Source: a bacterium (lineage in GTDB: Bacteria > Zhuqueibacterota > Zhuqueibacteria > Residuimicrobiales > Krinioviventaceae). Taken from it: a stretch of 64,000 nt of DNA. The stretch is taken from contig JAKQIY010000059.1 of NCBI GenBank assembly GCA_029561455.1, positions 62,001 through 126,000 of the forward strand, read 5' to 3'. Of this stretch, positions 26,949-36,548 are shown piece after piece (within the stretch, counting starts at the first letter, position 1; the number at the start of each line of letters is the position of its first letter). Both the position numbers and the translations under genes were made by a program. A model generated the notes under the pieces. That model was not told the origin of the DNA. It did not search any database and saw nothing but the letters and a program-made list of their open reading frames with translations.

Positions 26949-28019
26949 ATGAACAAATTAGCAGGCAGACTCCTGATTCCAGTTTTAACAATTGCAATTA
27001 CTCTGGTGAACTGCAAATCAGGCGGGGAACAATTACCGGTAACCGATCAATTAACAGTAGAAGCCCGGCCGGTTTTGGAAAAAGAAATTTTAACTACCAT
27101 ACATACAAGCGGAATTCTGCAATCTAGCGCGGCAACCAAACTGTCCTTCAAGATCGGCGGCATTGTGGAAAAGATCCTGGTGCGGGAAAGCGAAACTGTT
27201 ACTAAAGGTCAGACGCTGGCGGAACTGAAAATGACAGAAATAAATGCCCAGGTTGAACATGCCAAAACCGCCCACGATAAAGCGATACGCGATTATGAAC
27301 GCGCTAAAACATTGTATGACGGCAGTGCGGCATCTTTACAGCAAAAGCAGGACGCCGAATCCGGTTTGCAAATAGCTGTTTCCAACCTGAACATTGCGGA
27401 ATTTAATTTACGCTATGCTAAAATAACCGCTCCGGAAAACGGTAAAATCCTGAAAAAACTTATGGAAGAGAATGAACTGGTCGATGCCGGGTACCCGGCC
27501 CTGGTTTTTGGCTCTACCGATAAAAGCTGGATCATCAAAGCTTACCTGACCGATCAGGATATTATCCGGGTGCATTATGGAGATACAGCCCGCGTCAGGT
27601 TCGATGCCTGGCCGGAAAAGTCCTTTAAAGCAGTGGTCAGTGAAATATCCGAAGCGGCCGAAGCTAACAGTGGTTTGTTCAAAGTAGAACTGCGCCTGGT
27701 CGATAAACCATCACGATTCATAAGCGGACTGGTTGCCCAGGTCGATATTTTCAACTCTTCGCAACAACGCTGTTTGTTTGTCCCAATCAGCGCGCTGGTT
27801 AAAGCCGACAGCGATAGCGGCTATGTTTATATTGTTCAAAACGATACTGCGAACAGTGTGCCGGTAAAAATTATTGCTCTTTATGAAAACGAAATCGCCG
27901 TGATGGGATCGCTGCAAAAAGGCGACCAGGTAATAACTGCGGGCGCTCCATATCTGAAAGATGGGGATAGGATTAATGTAGCGCCAACAGAGGTCGCAAA
28001 AATGGAGGTTGGCCAATGA
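26949..28019 (+). CDS. RND efflux periplasmic adaptor lipoprotein
   Basis: This 356-residue membrane fusion protein has a lipoprotein signal with lipobox Cys22 (TLVNC). The lipoyl domain is split (LSFKIGGIVEKILVRESETVTKGQTLAEL and ITAPENGKILKKLMEENELVDAG) around a coiled-coil hairpin (about 90-135), with a beta-barrel and membrane-proximal domain following. Family knowledge: it bridges the RND pump to an outer-membrane channel. Its TGA overlaps the pump ATG by 4 nt. No TolC-type channel gene is in the window. Confidence 0.92.
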   Translation: MNKLAGRLLIPVLTIAITLVNCKSGGEQLPVTDQLTVEARPVLEKEILTTIHTSGILQSSAATKLSFKIGGIVEKILVRESETVTKGQTLAELKMTEINAQVEHAKTAHDKAIRDYERAKTLYDGSAASLQQKQDAESGLQIAVSNLNIAEFNLRYAKITAPENGKILKKLMEENELVDAGYPALVFGSTDKSWIIKAYLTDQDIIRVHYGDTARVRFDAWPEKSFKAVVSEISEAAEANSGLFKVELRLVDKPSRFISGLVAQVDIFNSSQQRCLFVPISALVKADSDSGYVYIVQNDTANSVPVKIIALYENEIAVMGSLQKGDQVITAGAPYLKDGDRINVAPTEVAKMEVGQ

Positions 28020-31000
28020 ATCCTGTCCGGTTCTCGGTTGAAAACCATCATTTTACCATCATGGTGGTTGTTTTGCTTATTTTCTTTGGCCTCTTTTCAA
28101 TAAAAAAAATGCCCAAGTCGGAAAACCCGGCGGTTGAACCTCCCGGAGTATCAATTATTGTTATTTATCCGGGCGCGACTCCCGATGATATTGAAGAACT
28201 GATCTCCTCGCCGATCGAAGAAGCCGTTAATGGCGTGCAGGATGTTGACGATATTTATTCCACCAGCGGCAACGGTTTCAGCTCGATCTGGGTCGAGTTC
28301 GATTTCGGGGTGGATATTGATGATGCTTATAATCATGTAACGGAAAAGATCACCAGTATCCGTAACGATCTGCCTGATAATATTACCAGCCTCGAAGTGA
28401 CCAAGTGGGATCTGGATGCGGTAAACATCATCGAACTGGCGTTAATTTCGGAATCCGCTTCCTATCGTGATCTGGAACGGCAGCTTGAGCTGTTAAAAAA
28501 AGAAATCGAGCGTCTCAACGGCATCCGCGATGTCGAAATGCACGCCCTGCCCGAACAGCAAGTGCGAGTTTCCATCAACCTCGAAAAAATGGCGCAGCTG
28601 GGCATTCCCCTCGACCGGGTGATCGGTATGATCCAGACTACCAATTCCAGTATCCCCGGCGGTAAAATCGACCTCGGCGGTCGTAATTTCAATATTACGA
28701 CCGGCGGCTCTTTTGAAAATCTGGACGATATTCGCAATACCCGCATTCCCGCCGGCAATGGCCAAACACTTTATCTGAAGGATATTGCCGCCGTTGCATA
28801 TACCGACGCCGATATGGAACACCATGCGCGTTTCAACGGCAAACGGGCTGTGCTGCTGACCGCCAATCAAAAAAAGGAAACCGATATTTTTCAGATCATC
28901 GATCGCATCAAAGTTAAAGTCGCTGCCTTTGAAAAAGAACTACCCCCGGACATGGAAATCCAAATCGCCTTTAACCAGGCGGAAAGCGTTTCCCATTTTA
29001 CCAGCGATTTCCTGATGAACTTGCTGGAAGGTATAATCCTTGTCGGTGTGGTCATCTGGTTAGGCATCGGTACCCGCCCCGCGCTGGTGGTTATGCTGAC
29101 TATCCCCGCCTCTATTTGCATTGCCATGGGATTTCTTCATTCCAGCGGCTATGGCATTCAGCAAATGACCATTGCCGGTCTGGTGATAGCCCTGGGGATG
29201 CTGGTAGACAATGCTATCGTAATATGCCAGAATGTAAACCGGCTGATCACGCTTGGTGAAGGTTTGAAAGAAGCCGCCATTCACGGCGCCAGCCAACTGG
29301 GCGCTTCGGTCGCCAGCGGCACGGTAACAACCTGCATCGCCTTTATGCCGATCTTGTTGATGAAAGACGTAACCGGTCAATATGTGCGCAGCATGCCGCT
29401 CACGGTTATTTATACCTTGCTGGCTTCATTGCTGCTGGCGCTGATTTTTGCGCCTTATTTATGCAGCCGCTTTTTAAAAATTGAACAAGCCGCGCGTAAA
29501 GGGAAAATCCAGATATGGATTGAAAAACTTGTAGAGACATCCTATCGTAAAGCCCTGAAAAAAGCCCTGAACAAACCGGGAATAATTATCACAATATCCA
29601 TAATTGGCTTTTTTATCAGTCTTGGTTTTATTCCTCTCATCGGCGTCAGCATGTTCCCCAAAGCGGACAAGCCAATGTTCTTTATCGATATATCCACGCC
29701 TAGCGGCACCAGCCTGGAGACCACCAACAAGGTTGTACTCCGGGTTGAAGATATTTTGTTGAATAAAGATTACCTGCAGCATTATGTCAGCAATATCGGC
29801 GGCGATAATCCGCGCCTTTATTACAATGTCATCCCGCAGCAATCCAAATCTAATGTGGGACAAATTTATGTGCAGATCAAAGAAGAATTCAGACAGGACA
29901 TTCCGCAGATCATCGAACAATTACGCAGCGAATTCCGCTTCGTTCCCGGCGCCAAGATTGAGCTCAAACAACTGGAACAGGGCCATCCTAACGATGCCCC
30001 GATTGCTTTTGTCGTAATCGGCAAGGATATTGAAAAGATCAAGCAGTTATCACAACAGGTTGAAAAGATGTTCCATAATACGGCAGGACTGATCAATATC
30101 AGGAACCCGATGGATAGCGAAAAAACCGATCTGCGCTTTCGCATAAACCGGGATAAAGCCGCTATGCTGGGGTTAACCCTTGCCGATATCGACATGACCA
30201 TCAGGGTATGCCTGTCCGGTTATGCCGCTTCTTCTTTCCGCGATTCGGATGGTGATCTTTATGATATTGTGGTGCGCCTGCCCATCAAAGAATCTCCCAA
30301 ACTGGAAGATTTTGATCGTATCTATATCACTTCGCCGGCAGGAGCAGCTATACCGCTTAGGCAAATAGCCGCAATCGAATTCGATTCCAGTCCGGTAACA
30401 ATATATCATTATCAACTTGAACGCAGCAACACCATAATGGCCGATGTGCTGCCGGGTTTTTCGGTAGACAAAAAAGCCAATGAACTCATTGAAAAATTGG
30501 ACGCTTTCGATTGGCCGGCCGGATATTACTATCATGTCAGTGGGGAAAAAGAAGCCCAGGGAGAATCCTTTGGCGGGTTGGGAGCTAACTTTATCATAGC
30601 CCTTATCGGTATCTTTGCCACACTGGTGTTGCAATTCAAATCGTTTCGCCAGCCGTTCATTATCTTTACTACCATCCCGCTGGCGATCATCGGGGCGATT
30701 CTGGCTTTACTGGCAACCGGCAATTCGTTTTCGTTTACCGCCATGATCGGCTTAACCAGCCTGGCCGGAATCGTTGTCAACAATGCCATTATTCTCGTAG
30801 ACTATGCTAACGAGCTGCGCCGCGGCGGTATGGAGTTGGAAACGGCCGTGCAGGTTTCCAGCGAAACCCGCTTTATGCCCATCCTGCTCACCGCAACCAC
30901 GACCATCGGCGGCCTGCTGCCCCTGACTTTGTTCGGCGGTACCATGTGGGGGCCGATGGGTTGGGCGATCATCGGCGGATTGACCACCTCCACCTTCCTC

Positions 31001-31063
31001 ACCCTGTTTGTAACCCCGGTGCTTTATAAATTGTATACCGGAAAAGAAAGCGCACAATCCTGA
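28016..31063 (+). CDS. RND family efflux transporter (AcrB/MdtC-like)
   Basis: This 1015-residue pump has the RND layout: helix 1 (HHFTIMVVVLLIFFGLFSI), a large periplasmic loop (YPGATPDDIEELISSPIEEAV), and helices 2-6 with the proton-relay segment (GLVIALGMLVDNAIVICQNV, carrying the Asp of helix 4). The second loop and final helices follow (SLAGIVVNNAIILVDYANELR). Family knowledge: a proton-driven trimer exporting drugs or other amphiphiles. It is translationally coupled to the adaptor. It is a complete-length member. A strong hairpin follows the stop. Confidence 0.94.
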   Translation: MNPVRFSVENHHFTIMVVVLLIFFGLFSIKKMPKSENPAVEPPGVSIIVIYPGATPDDIEELISSPIEEAVNGVQDVDDIYSTSGNGFSSIWVEFDFGVDIDDAYNHVTEKITSIRNDLPDNITSLEVTKWDLDAVNIIELALISESASYRDLERQLELLKKEIERLNGIRDVEMHALPEQQVRVSINLEKMAQLGIPLDRVIGMIQTTNSSIPGGKIDLGGRNFNITTGGSFENLDDIRNTRIPAGNGQTLYLKDIAAVAYTDADMEHHARFNGKRAVLLTANQKKETDIFQIIDRIKVKVAAFEKELPPDMEIQIAFNQAESVSHFTSDFLMNLLEGIILVGVVIWLGIGTRPALVVMLTIPASICIAMGFLHSSGYGIQQMTIAGLVIALGMLVDNAIVICQNVNRLITLGEGLKEAAIHGASQLGASVASGTVTTCIAFMPILLMKDVTGQYVRSMPLTVIYTLLASLLLALIFAPYLCSRFLKIEQAARKGKIQIWIEKLVETSYRKALKKALNKPGIIITISIIGFFISLGFIPLIGVSMFPKADKPMFFIDISTPSGTSLETTNKVVLRVEDILLNKDYLQHYVSNIGGDNPRLYYNVIPQQSKSNVGQIYVQIKEEFRQDIPQIIEQLRSEFRFVPGAKIELKQLEQGHPNDAPIAFVVIGKDIEKIKQLSQQVEKMFHNTAGLINIRNPMDSEKTDLRFRINRDKAAMLGLTLADIDMTIRVCLSGYAASSFRDSDGDLYDIVVRLPIKESPKLEDFDRIYITSPAGAAIPLRQIAAIEFDSSPVTIYHYQLERSNTIMADVLPGFSVDKKANELIEKLDAFDWPAGYYYHVSGEKEAQGESFGGLGANFIIALIGIFATLVLQFKSFRQPFIIFTTIPLAIIGAILALLATGNSFSFTAMIGLTSLAGIVVNNAIILVDYANELRRGGMELETAVQVSSETRFMPILLTATTTIGGLLPLTLFGGTMWGPMGWAIIGGLTTSTFLTLFVTPVLYKLYTGKESAQS

Positions 31064-31080
31064 TTCAAGTAAACAGGTTT

Positions 31081-31116
31081 ACCAGCAACGCCGCCGACGG
31101 CGACGGCGTTGCTGGT
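31081..31116. terminator. Stem-loop terminator between convergent genes
   Basis: ACCAGCAACGCCG and CGGCGTTGCTGGT form a perfect 13-bp stem with a 10-nt loop. The T run is weak; it lies between the RND pump (plus) and the phosphodiesterase (minus). Confidence 0.65.
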
Positions 31117-31143
31117 ATTAAACAATATTGCCTTGCTAATTAA

Positions 31144-33066
31144 TTACCTGACAATTACCATTTTCCGGGTTTGAGTATCATTCCCGGCCGTTAAACGATA
31201 AAAATAAATGCCGCTGGCCAGAGATTGGCTATTGAATGTGACCGTATAACTGCCCGCCGGTTTATTCTGTCTTACCAATACCGACACTTCGCGCCCGGTT
31301 CGGTCATAGACTGCCAATGTAACCAAAGCGCATTTCGAAATTTCAAATTGAATTGTGGTAACCGGATTAAACGGATTGGGGTAATTCTGCTGCAAGTTGA
31401 ACCGCTCCGGTGAAACGTGGTTGTGGATTATGGATTGGGGCTGCCCGGTACGAGCCAGCACCCTGCCGTCCAGTCCCCATGAGGTATCTATGGCCACGCC
31501 GAAATGCGCCAGGGCAGTAACAGCCACATCGACAGTTTTGGGCGCCGGGGTATTCTCAAAATCAAGCAGTTCCACACGGGCATCGACCGTCAGCCATTTT
31601 GGGTCGGCGCCATACAAAATTCCATGGTCCTGGTTGGAACTATAGTCCGTCACTACTGTATCCTGTTCAGCATCCATTTTCCAATACCCCAATAGTGCGG
31701 CATAATCCGGGTGCGCTTCTGTAACCGGACTGAACATCCAGCGGCGCAGGGTGCTATCGGCTAACGCTGCTTTCCAGATCCGGCATTCACTGATGCTGGC
31801 ATCGGCAAAATTGTCCGATTCCCAGGTTGCGTCCTGGCCGATGCCCAAACCCAGGTTGCTGGTAATATCACCAATATCTGAAATATCGATACCGCCGGTT
31901 TTTATACCATCCTGGTACAGGGTCAGCATACTATCCCTGTCAAAAACTGCGGCGATATGGTGCCATACATTGTCATAAACAAGCGGCCCGGAAATTTGCC
32001 GGTTCCGGTCACCATCGGCAATATTCACCAGCCAGGTGCCGTTATCCCATTGCAGTATGGCAAAACCGGGATTATTCACAGAAGCGGTGTTTTTATTAGC
32101 GATGAGCGCCGGGTAACCGGACCAGCCGGATGATTTCACATTCATTTCAATGGTAAAATCCTGTTCCGCGCCGAACTGGTAGAGAGAGGAATCGGCAATG
32201 GCGATATAATCATCCGCGCCGTTCAGTTTTACGCCATAAGGCGGGACTTGCAAGGTGTCCAGTATAAATAAATTGCCGGTCTCTTGCTGCGCTATTCTTA
32301 CACCGCTGACGCCGATAAAAACCCGCATTTCATTCAGGACACTGCCGCCGTGATGTGAAGCGTTACCGCCGTGATCGGCCAGGGTGAGGATCAGCCAGTT
32401 TTCCTGTGAATATGCAGGGCGGTTATGCAGTGCGGCGAGCACATTACCGACCAGGCCGTCGATCTTTTCAATAGCGGCTATATACTGCGGGCTGTCAGGA
32501 CTGAAATTATCGCTGTGGCCGGCGGCGTCGATCTCCCCAAACTGCACAAAAATGCAGTCATAATTATCATTGTTCAGCAAGTTGATTGTCTCTGCGGCAA
32601 GGTCGTCGTCATCGCTTATGCTGCGCACATAATCGGCGTTCGTAGTAACGCCGCTATTGATGCCACCCCAGTATACCAGCGAAGCAATTTTGAAATCGGG
32701 ATTTATATCCTTTAACCGCTTGAAAAAGTGTGGATATTGTGTATGTCGGCTGTTGGCAAAAGTATTATCGGTTACACCGTGTTTGTCATTCCACACGCCG
32801 GTCATGATCGATGACCAGCATGGCCCGCTTTTGGTTGGCGGACGGCTGAGCGCATACCAGCTATACGTGCCGCTTTCCACCAGCGCCCGCATATTCGGCG
32901 TCTGCGCCAACAGTAATGCATCGGGACGGCAGCCATCGATGCCCAAAATCAGCAGCTTGGGCGTTTGCTCGTCCCGGCTCAAACCCGGACTGAATAATGT
33001 GATTATTAACAAAAAAACCACCAAGATTCCCCGATATATGCTATTGCTCCGCATCCTGATTTTCAT
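31144..33066 (-). CDS. Secreted type I phosphodiesterase with LamG and type IX sorting domain
   Basis: This 640-residue protein begins with a signal peptide (GILVVFLLIITLFSPGLS). An alkaline-phosphatase-superfamily phosphodiesterase domain follows: LGIDGCRPDALL (metal Asp44), nucleophile region SRPPTKSGPCWSSIMTG (Thr78), EIDAAGHSD and LADHGGNASHHGG (metal Asp/His). A LamG/concanavalin-like module is embedded at about 275-440 (TIEMNVKSSGWSGYPALI, VWHHIAAVFDRDSMLTLYQDG). The C-terminus has YPNPFNPVTTIQFEI and GIYFYRLTAG, a type IX sorting domain. Family knowledge: such enzymes cleave nucleotides, phosphodiesters or phosphonates outside the cell. The LamG insertion suggests glycan binding. ATG 12 nt downstream is an alternative start. 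Confidence 0.87.
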   Translation of the reverse strand: MKIRMRSNSIYRGILVVFLLIITLFSPGLSRDEQTPKLLILGIDGCRPDALLLAQTPNMRALVESGTYSWYALSRPPTKSGPCWSSIMTGVWNDKHGVTDNTFANSRHTQYPHFFKRLKDINPDFKIASLVYWGGINSGVTTNADYVRSISDDDDLAAETINLLNNDNYDCIFVQFGEIDAAGHSDNFSPDSPQYIAAIEKIDGLVGNVLAALHNRPAYSQENWLILTLADHGGNASHHGGSVLNEMRVFIGVSGVRIAQQETGNLFILDTLQVPPYGVKLNGADDYIAIADSSLYQFGAEQDFTIEMNVKSSGWSGYPALIANKNTASVNNPGFAILQWDNGTWLVNIADGDRNRQISGPLVYDNVWHHIAAVFDRDSMLTLYQDGIKTGGIDISDIGDITSNLGLGIGQDATWESDNFADASISECRIWKAALADSTLRRWMFSPVTEAHPDYAALLGYWKMDAEQDTVVTDYSSNQDHGILYGADPKWLTVDARVELLDFENTPAPKTVDVAVTALAHFGVAIDTSWGLDGRVLARTGQPQSIIHNHVSPERFNLQQNYPNPFNPVTTIQFEISKCALVTLAVYDRTGREVSVLVRQNKPAGSYTVTFNSQSLASGIYFYRLTAGNDTQTRKMVIVR

Positions 33067-33260
33067 CCTAGTTGTTCAACTTTCTGATTTGACTTAATAT
33101 ATAATAACCTGCAATGAAACGCCATATTTTTATTGTGAAATCAGGGTATATCTGTTAATTGCATTGCGTTGGTTTAAATCTGGTTGCATTTTTATAAAAC
33201 TTTATGTACAATGTAACAATGCTTAAATAATCAACCGTGAACATTATGGAGGAACCCGTT

Positions 33261-35462
33261 ATGATGAAAAAGTTAACCGGTATCATTTTAACCCTGGTGT
33301 TATTAACGTCGTTAGTTCGGGCCGATGATAATCCGGCCAATATGCTGTTTATGGATCCCACCCAGCCGATTGAAAAACGGGTGGATGACCTGGTGTCGCG
33401 CCTGACGCTGGAAGAAAAAGTATGGCAAATGATGTACACCGCCCGTGCTATTCCGCGTTTGGGCATTCCCGAATACAACTGGTGGAGCGAAGCGCTGCAC
33501 GGCGTTGGCCGCGCCGGTGAAGCCACCGTATTCCCGCAGGCTATCGGCATGGGCGCGACATTCGATCCCGACCTGCTGTACCAGGTGGCTACCGCCATTT
33601 CGGATGAAGCCCGCGCCAAATATGCCGTCGCTTCTGCCGCCGGTAACCGAGCCCAATACCAGGGCCTCACCTTCTGGTCCCCCAACATCAACATTTTCCG
33701 CGATCCGCGCTGGGGCCGGGGACAGGAAACCTATGGCGAAGATCCCTTTCTAACATCGCAAATGGGCGTATCTTTTATCAAAGGCTTGCAGGGCTACCAT
33801 CCCAAGTATTTAAAAGTAGCCGCTTGCGCCAAACATTACGCCGTGCATAGCGGTCCCGAAGGCCTGCGCCATGAATTCGATGCCGTAGTCAATAAACGGG
33901 ACTTGTGGGATACCTACCTGCCCGCTTTTGAAGCGGCGGTAAAAAAAGGCCATGTAGAAGCCGTGATGGGCGCGTATAACCGCACCCTCGGCGAACCCTG
34001 CTGCGCCAATAACCTGCTAATGAAAGAAATCCTGTTCGGTAAATGGGGTTTTACAGGCCATTTTGTATCCGATTGCTGGGCGCTGGTAGATTTTCATGCC
34101 GGTCACAAAGTAACCAAAACCCCGGAAGAATCCGCCGCAATGGCGCTGAATATGGGCGTCGATCTGAACTGCGGCAGCACCTACCCCTTCCTCATTAATG
34201 CCGTGGCGCAGGGGTTGACTGATGAAAAAACCATCGACAAAAACCTGAAAGAACTATTAACTACGCGCTTTAAACTGGGCGTGTTCGATCCGCCGGCCAT
34301 GAATCCTTATAATGCCATTTCTGTGGATGTTATCAATAGCCCAACACATCGCAAGTTGGCGCGCCTGGCGGCCACCAAAACCTTTGTGCTGTTGAAAAAC
34401 AAAAACAACACCCTGCCGCTGCGCAAGGACTTGCCGAACGTTTACGTTATCGGTCCCCTAGCAACCGACATTCAGGCGATGCTGGGTAATTATTACGGAC
34501 TCAATCCGCAGATTGCCACGGTGCTGGAAGGCGTTATGTCTCAAGTATCCAAAGGCACTGCTGTAACCTATAACCAGGGCGCACTGCTGGATAAAGAGAA
34601 CCCCAATCCCATTGACTGGTACAGCGGCAACGCGAGCGGCGCCGATGCGACTATTGCTGTAGTCGGGATAAACGGACTCATCGAAGGCGAAGAGGGCGAA
34701 TCCATTGCCTCGTACCACAAAGGCGACCGCGCCGACCTCGACCTGCCGAAAAGTCAAATTGAACTGCTGAAAAAGCTGCGCAACGCCGCCGGCAGTAAAA
34801 AGCTGGTCGTTGTCGTGCTGGGCGGTTCGCCGCTGGCGCTGGGTGAAGTGATGGATTTGGCGGACGCGGTGCTGTTTGCCTGGTACCCCGGCGAAGAAGG
34901 CGGTAACGCCGTTGCCGATGTACTGTTCGGCGATGTCGCCCCATCCGGCAAGCTGCCACTCACCTTCCCGAAATCGGTAAAACAGTTGCCGCCTTATGAG
35001 GATTACAATATGAAAGGCCGCACCTACCGTTATATGACCGAAGAGCCGCTGTTCCCGTTCGGGTTCGGTCTGAGCTATACCCAATTTGCTTACAGCGATG
35101 TGAAACTGGATAAAGCCGCAGTGAATAACGGCGAGTCCGTAACCGCTTCTGTCACAGTGACCAACAAGGGCGCCTGCGCCGCCGAAGAAGTGGTGCAGTT
35201 GTACATTACCGACGTCAAAGCCTCGGTAACCGTTCCGCAATACGCCCTCAAAGGTTTTAAACGTATTGCCATGGCCGCCGGTGAAAGCAAAACCGTATCG
35301 TTCGCAGTCACTCCGGACCTGATGTCCATTGTCAACGACAATGGCGACAAGATCATCGAAGCCGGCGATTTCAAAGTAACCATCGGTGGTTGCTCACCCG
35401 GCCAGCGCGGTGTTGATCTCGGCGCCGCGCCGAGCGTTGCGGCGGTATTTGCGGTGAAGTAA
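33261..35462 (+). CDS. Glycoside hydrolase family 3 (beta-xylosidase-like)
   Basis: About 733 residues from ATG 33261 (GGAGGA 7 nt upstream); earlier in-frame GTG and ATG codons lack such a site. The signal peptide is KKLTGIILTLVLLTSLVRA. The GH3 N-terminal barrel includes YNWWSEALHGVGRAGEATVFPQ, which favours the beta-xylosidase branch, and the nucleophile Asp271 in HFVSDCWALVDF. A GH3 C-terminal domain (VLLKNKNNTLPL; GEEGGNAVADVLFGD) and a fibronectin III-like domain (FGFGLSYTQF ... RIAMAAGESKTVSF) complete it. Family knowledge: it releases xylose or glucose from oligosaccharides in the periplasm. It has no sorting domain. A decayed relative of its 3' end lies at 16724-16885. A terminator follows. 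Confidence 0.92.
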   Translation: MMKKLTGIILTLVLLTSLVRADDNPANMLFMDPTQPIEKRVDDLVSRLTLEEKVWQMMYTARAIPRLGIPEYNWWSEALHGVGRAGEATVFPQAIGMGATFDPDLLYQVATAISDEARAKYAVASAAGNRAQYQGLTFWSPNINIFRDPRWGRGQETYGEDPFLTSQMGVSFIKGLQGYHPKYLKVAACAKHYAVHSGPEGLRHEFDAVVNKRDLWDTYLPAFEAAVKKGHVEAVMGAYNRTLGEPCCANNLLMKEILFGKWGFTGHFVSDCWALVDFHAGHKVTKTPEESAAMALNMGVDLNCGSTYPFLINAVAQGLTDEKTIDKNLKELLTTRFKLGVFDPPAMNPYNAISVDVINSPTHRKLARLAATKTFVLLKNKNNTLPLRKDLPNVYVIGPLATDIQAMLGNYYGLNPQIATVLEGVMSQVSKGTAVTYNQGALLDKENPNPIDWYSGNASGADATIAVVGINGLIEGEEGESIASYHKGDRADLDLPKSQIELLKKLRNAAGSKKLVVVVLGGSPLALGEVMDLADAVLFAWYPGEEGGNAVADVLFGDVAPSGKLPLTFPKSVKQLPPYEDYNMKGRTYRYMTEEPLFPFGFGLSYTQFAYSDVKLDKAAVNNGESVTASVTVTNKGACAAEEVVQLYITDVKASVTVPQYALKGFKRIAMAAGESKTVSFAVTPDLMSIVNDNGDKIIEAGDFKVTIGGCSPGQRGVDLGAAPSVAAVFAVK

Positions 35463-35486
35463 GGGGAAAGATTATAGAATAGATAT

Positions 35487-35520
35487 AAAAAGGCCGCTAA
35501 TTTTTAGAGCGGCCTTTTTT
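35487..35520 (+). terminator. Rho-independent terminator of the GH3 gene
   Basis: AAAAAGGCCGCT pairs with AGCGGCCTTTTT around a short loop and runs into a T tract, 25 nt after the stop. Confidence 0.88.
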
Positions 35521-35644
35521 ATTTCTTAATTTTCTACTATCGAAAAAGGGGGAAATCCAAATTTGATTCTATTCATTTACACACTAAAATTTGTAGACTC
35601 TTTCCACTTTATATATTATGGTATTTCAGGCTGTCTCAATAAAT

Positions 35645-35938
35645 TCATTTGTTTCCATCGCGTTTCCGCTGCAAGTATTTCCGCACCCGCTCCGCCAAAT
35701 CCTTGCCGTAATGGTACTCGATGAACAGCAGATTGACCTCTTGTTCATCCAGGTCTTTGTTGGCCCGGGCAATGGCGCGTTTCGATAGCCGCATGGCAGT
35801 AAAAGTGAGGGAGCTGATCTGAGCCATTTTTTGCGCCGGAGTTTGCTTGCGTATCAGCTCAATGAGCTTTTCTTCAGCTTGCGGGTGGGTATCAGGTGAT
35901 TGGGTTTTCATGGCGTAACCATAATTTTGTTCAACCAA
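35645..35938 (-). CDS. Small helical protein of unknown function
   Basis: A 97-residue protein (or 88 if translation begins at the internal ATG of MKTQSPD). The sequence AEEKLIELIRKQTPAQKMAQISSLTFTAMRLSKRAIARANKDLDEQEVNLLFIEYHYGKDLAERVRKYLQ is a soluble helical pattern (described here in summary). I recall similar small proteins in diverse bacteria, often beside nucleotidyltransferase or toxin-antitoxin genes, but no function is assigned and no such neighbour is present. It is followed by AT-rich DNA. Confidence 0.6.
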   Translation of the reverse strand: MVEQNYGYAMKTQSPDTHPQAEEKLIELIRKQTPAQKMAQISSLTFTAMRLSKRAIARANKDLDEQEVNLLFIEYHYGKDLAERVRKYLQRKRDGNK

Positions 35939-36086
35939 TCATAGTTTTTTCACAATGTAAAAAGATTATCACTCTATTCAAACCTGCAAATTTAATATAA
36001 AATAATCATACTGAAATTCAAATAAATAAATTAATAATCGTCAAATCCAATTTAGCAGGCACAATCCTCATTTATTTATCCGCAGA

Positions 36087-36488
36087 TTACACAGATTCGC
36101 GCAGATTAAAAATAAGTCGTTTGTATTGTAACTGACTAGCTCCGAAATTAAGTAACAACGCTCTGCTTTTTCGAGATGCTTTTAAATAATTAATCACTTG
36201 TGCTTCTTCGGTTCCGGAAATACCTGACAAGGCTTTCAGTTCAACAATAATTGAATCATAGCAAACAAAATCTGCCTTAAAAAATGTTTTTAATCATTTG
36301 CTCTTGTAAAAAATGGGCAATTCTACTTCTCTTTGGTAAGGTATATTTCTATTTTGAAATTCAATTTCCAAAGCTTCCTGGTAAACAGCTTCTAAGAATC
36401 CATGCCCCAATTCGCTATGAACCATCATTGCTGCGCCAATTATTGCATAAGTTTCAGGGTCTTTATGGTCTGCATTATTCTGTGATAT
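36087..36488 (-). pseudogene. GxxExxY (PD-(D/E)xK-like) protein, degenerate
   Basis: One minus-strand frame of 134 codons reads [21 protein letters not shown], then [14 protein letters not shown], a TGA (36294-36296), then LKTFFKADFVCYDSIIVEL and KALSGISGTEEAQVINYL. These are the GxxExxY motif (HGFLEAVY) and nuclease-like core of the family. The expected start position, after GGGAGG, is ATA rather than ATG, and the in-frame TGA removes the second half. The 3' end (NLRESV-stop) is formed by the same ATCTGCGCGAATCTGTGTAATC sequence that recurs downstream as a repeat. Family function is unknown, possibly nuclease-like. It is not present as an intact ORF. Confidence 0.8.
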
Positions 36489-36548
36489 CTCACACCTCCC
36501 TCAATAATAAAACGTTATTATATAATTCTCTTAATGAATAATCTCCTC

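Noticed and set aside
3043-36296. Genetic-code change (TAA or TGA read as sense)
   Set aside because: Two different stops in two accessory genes, while housekeeping genes end normally at both codons; ordinary pseudogene decay fits better.
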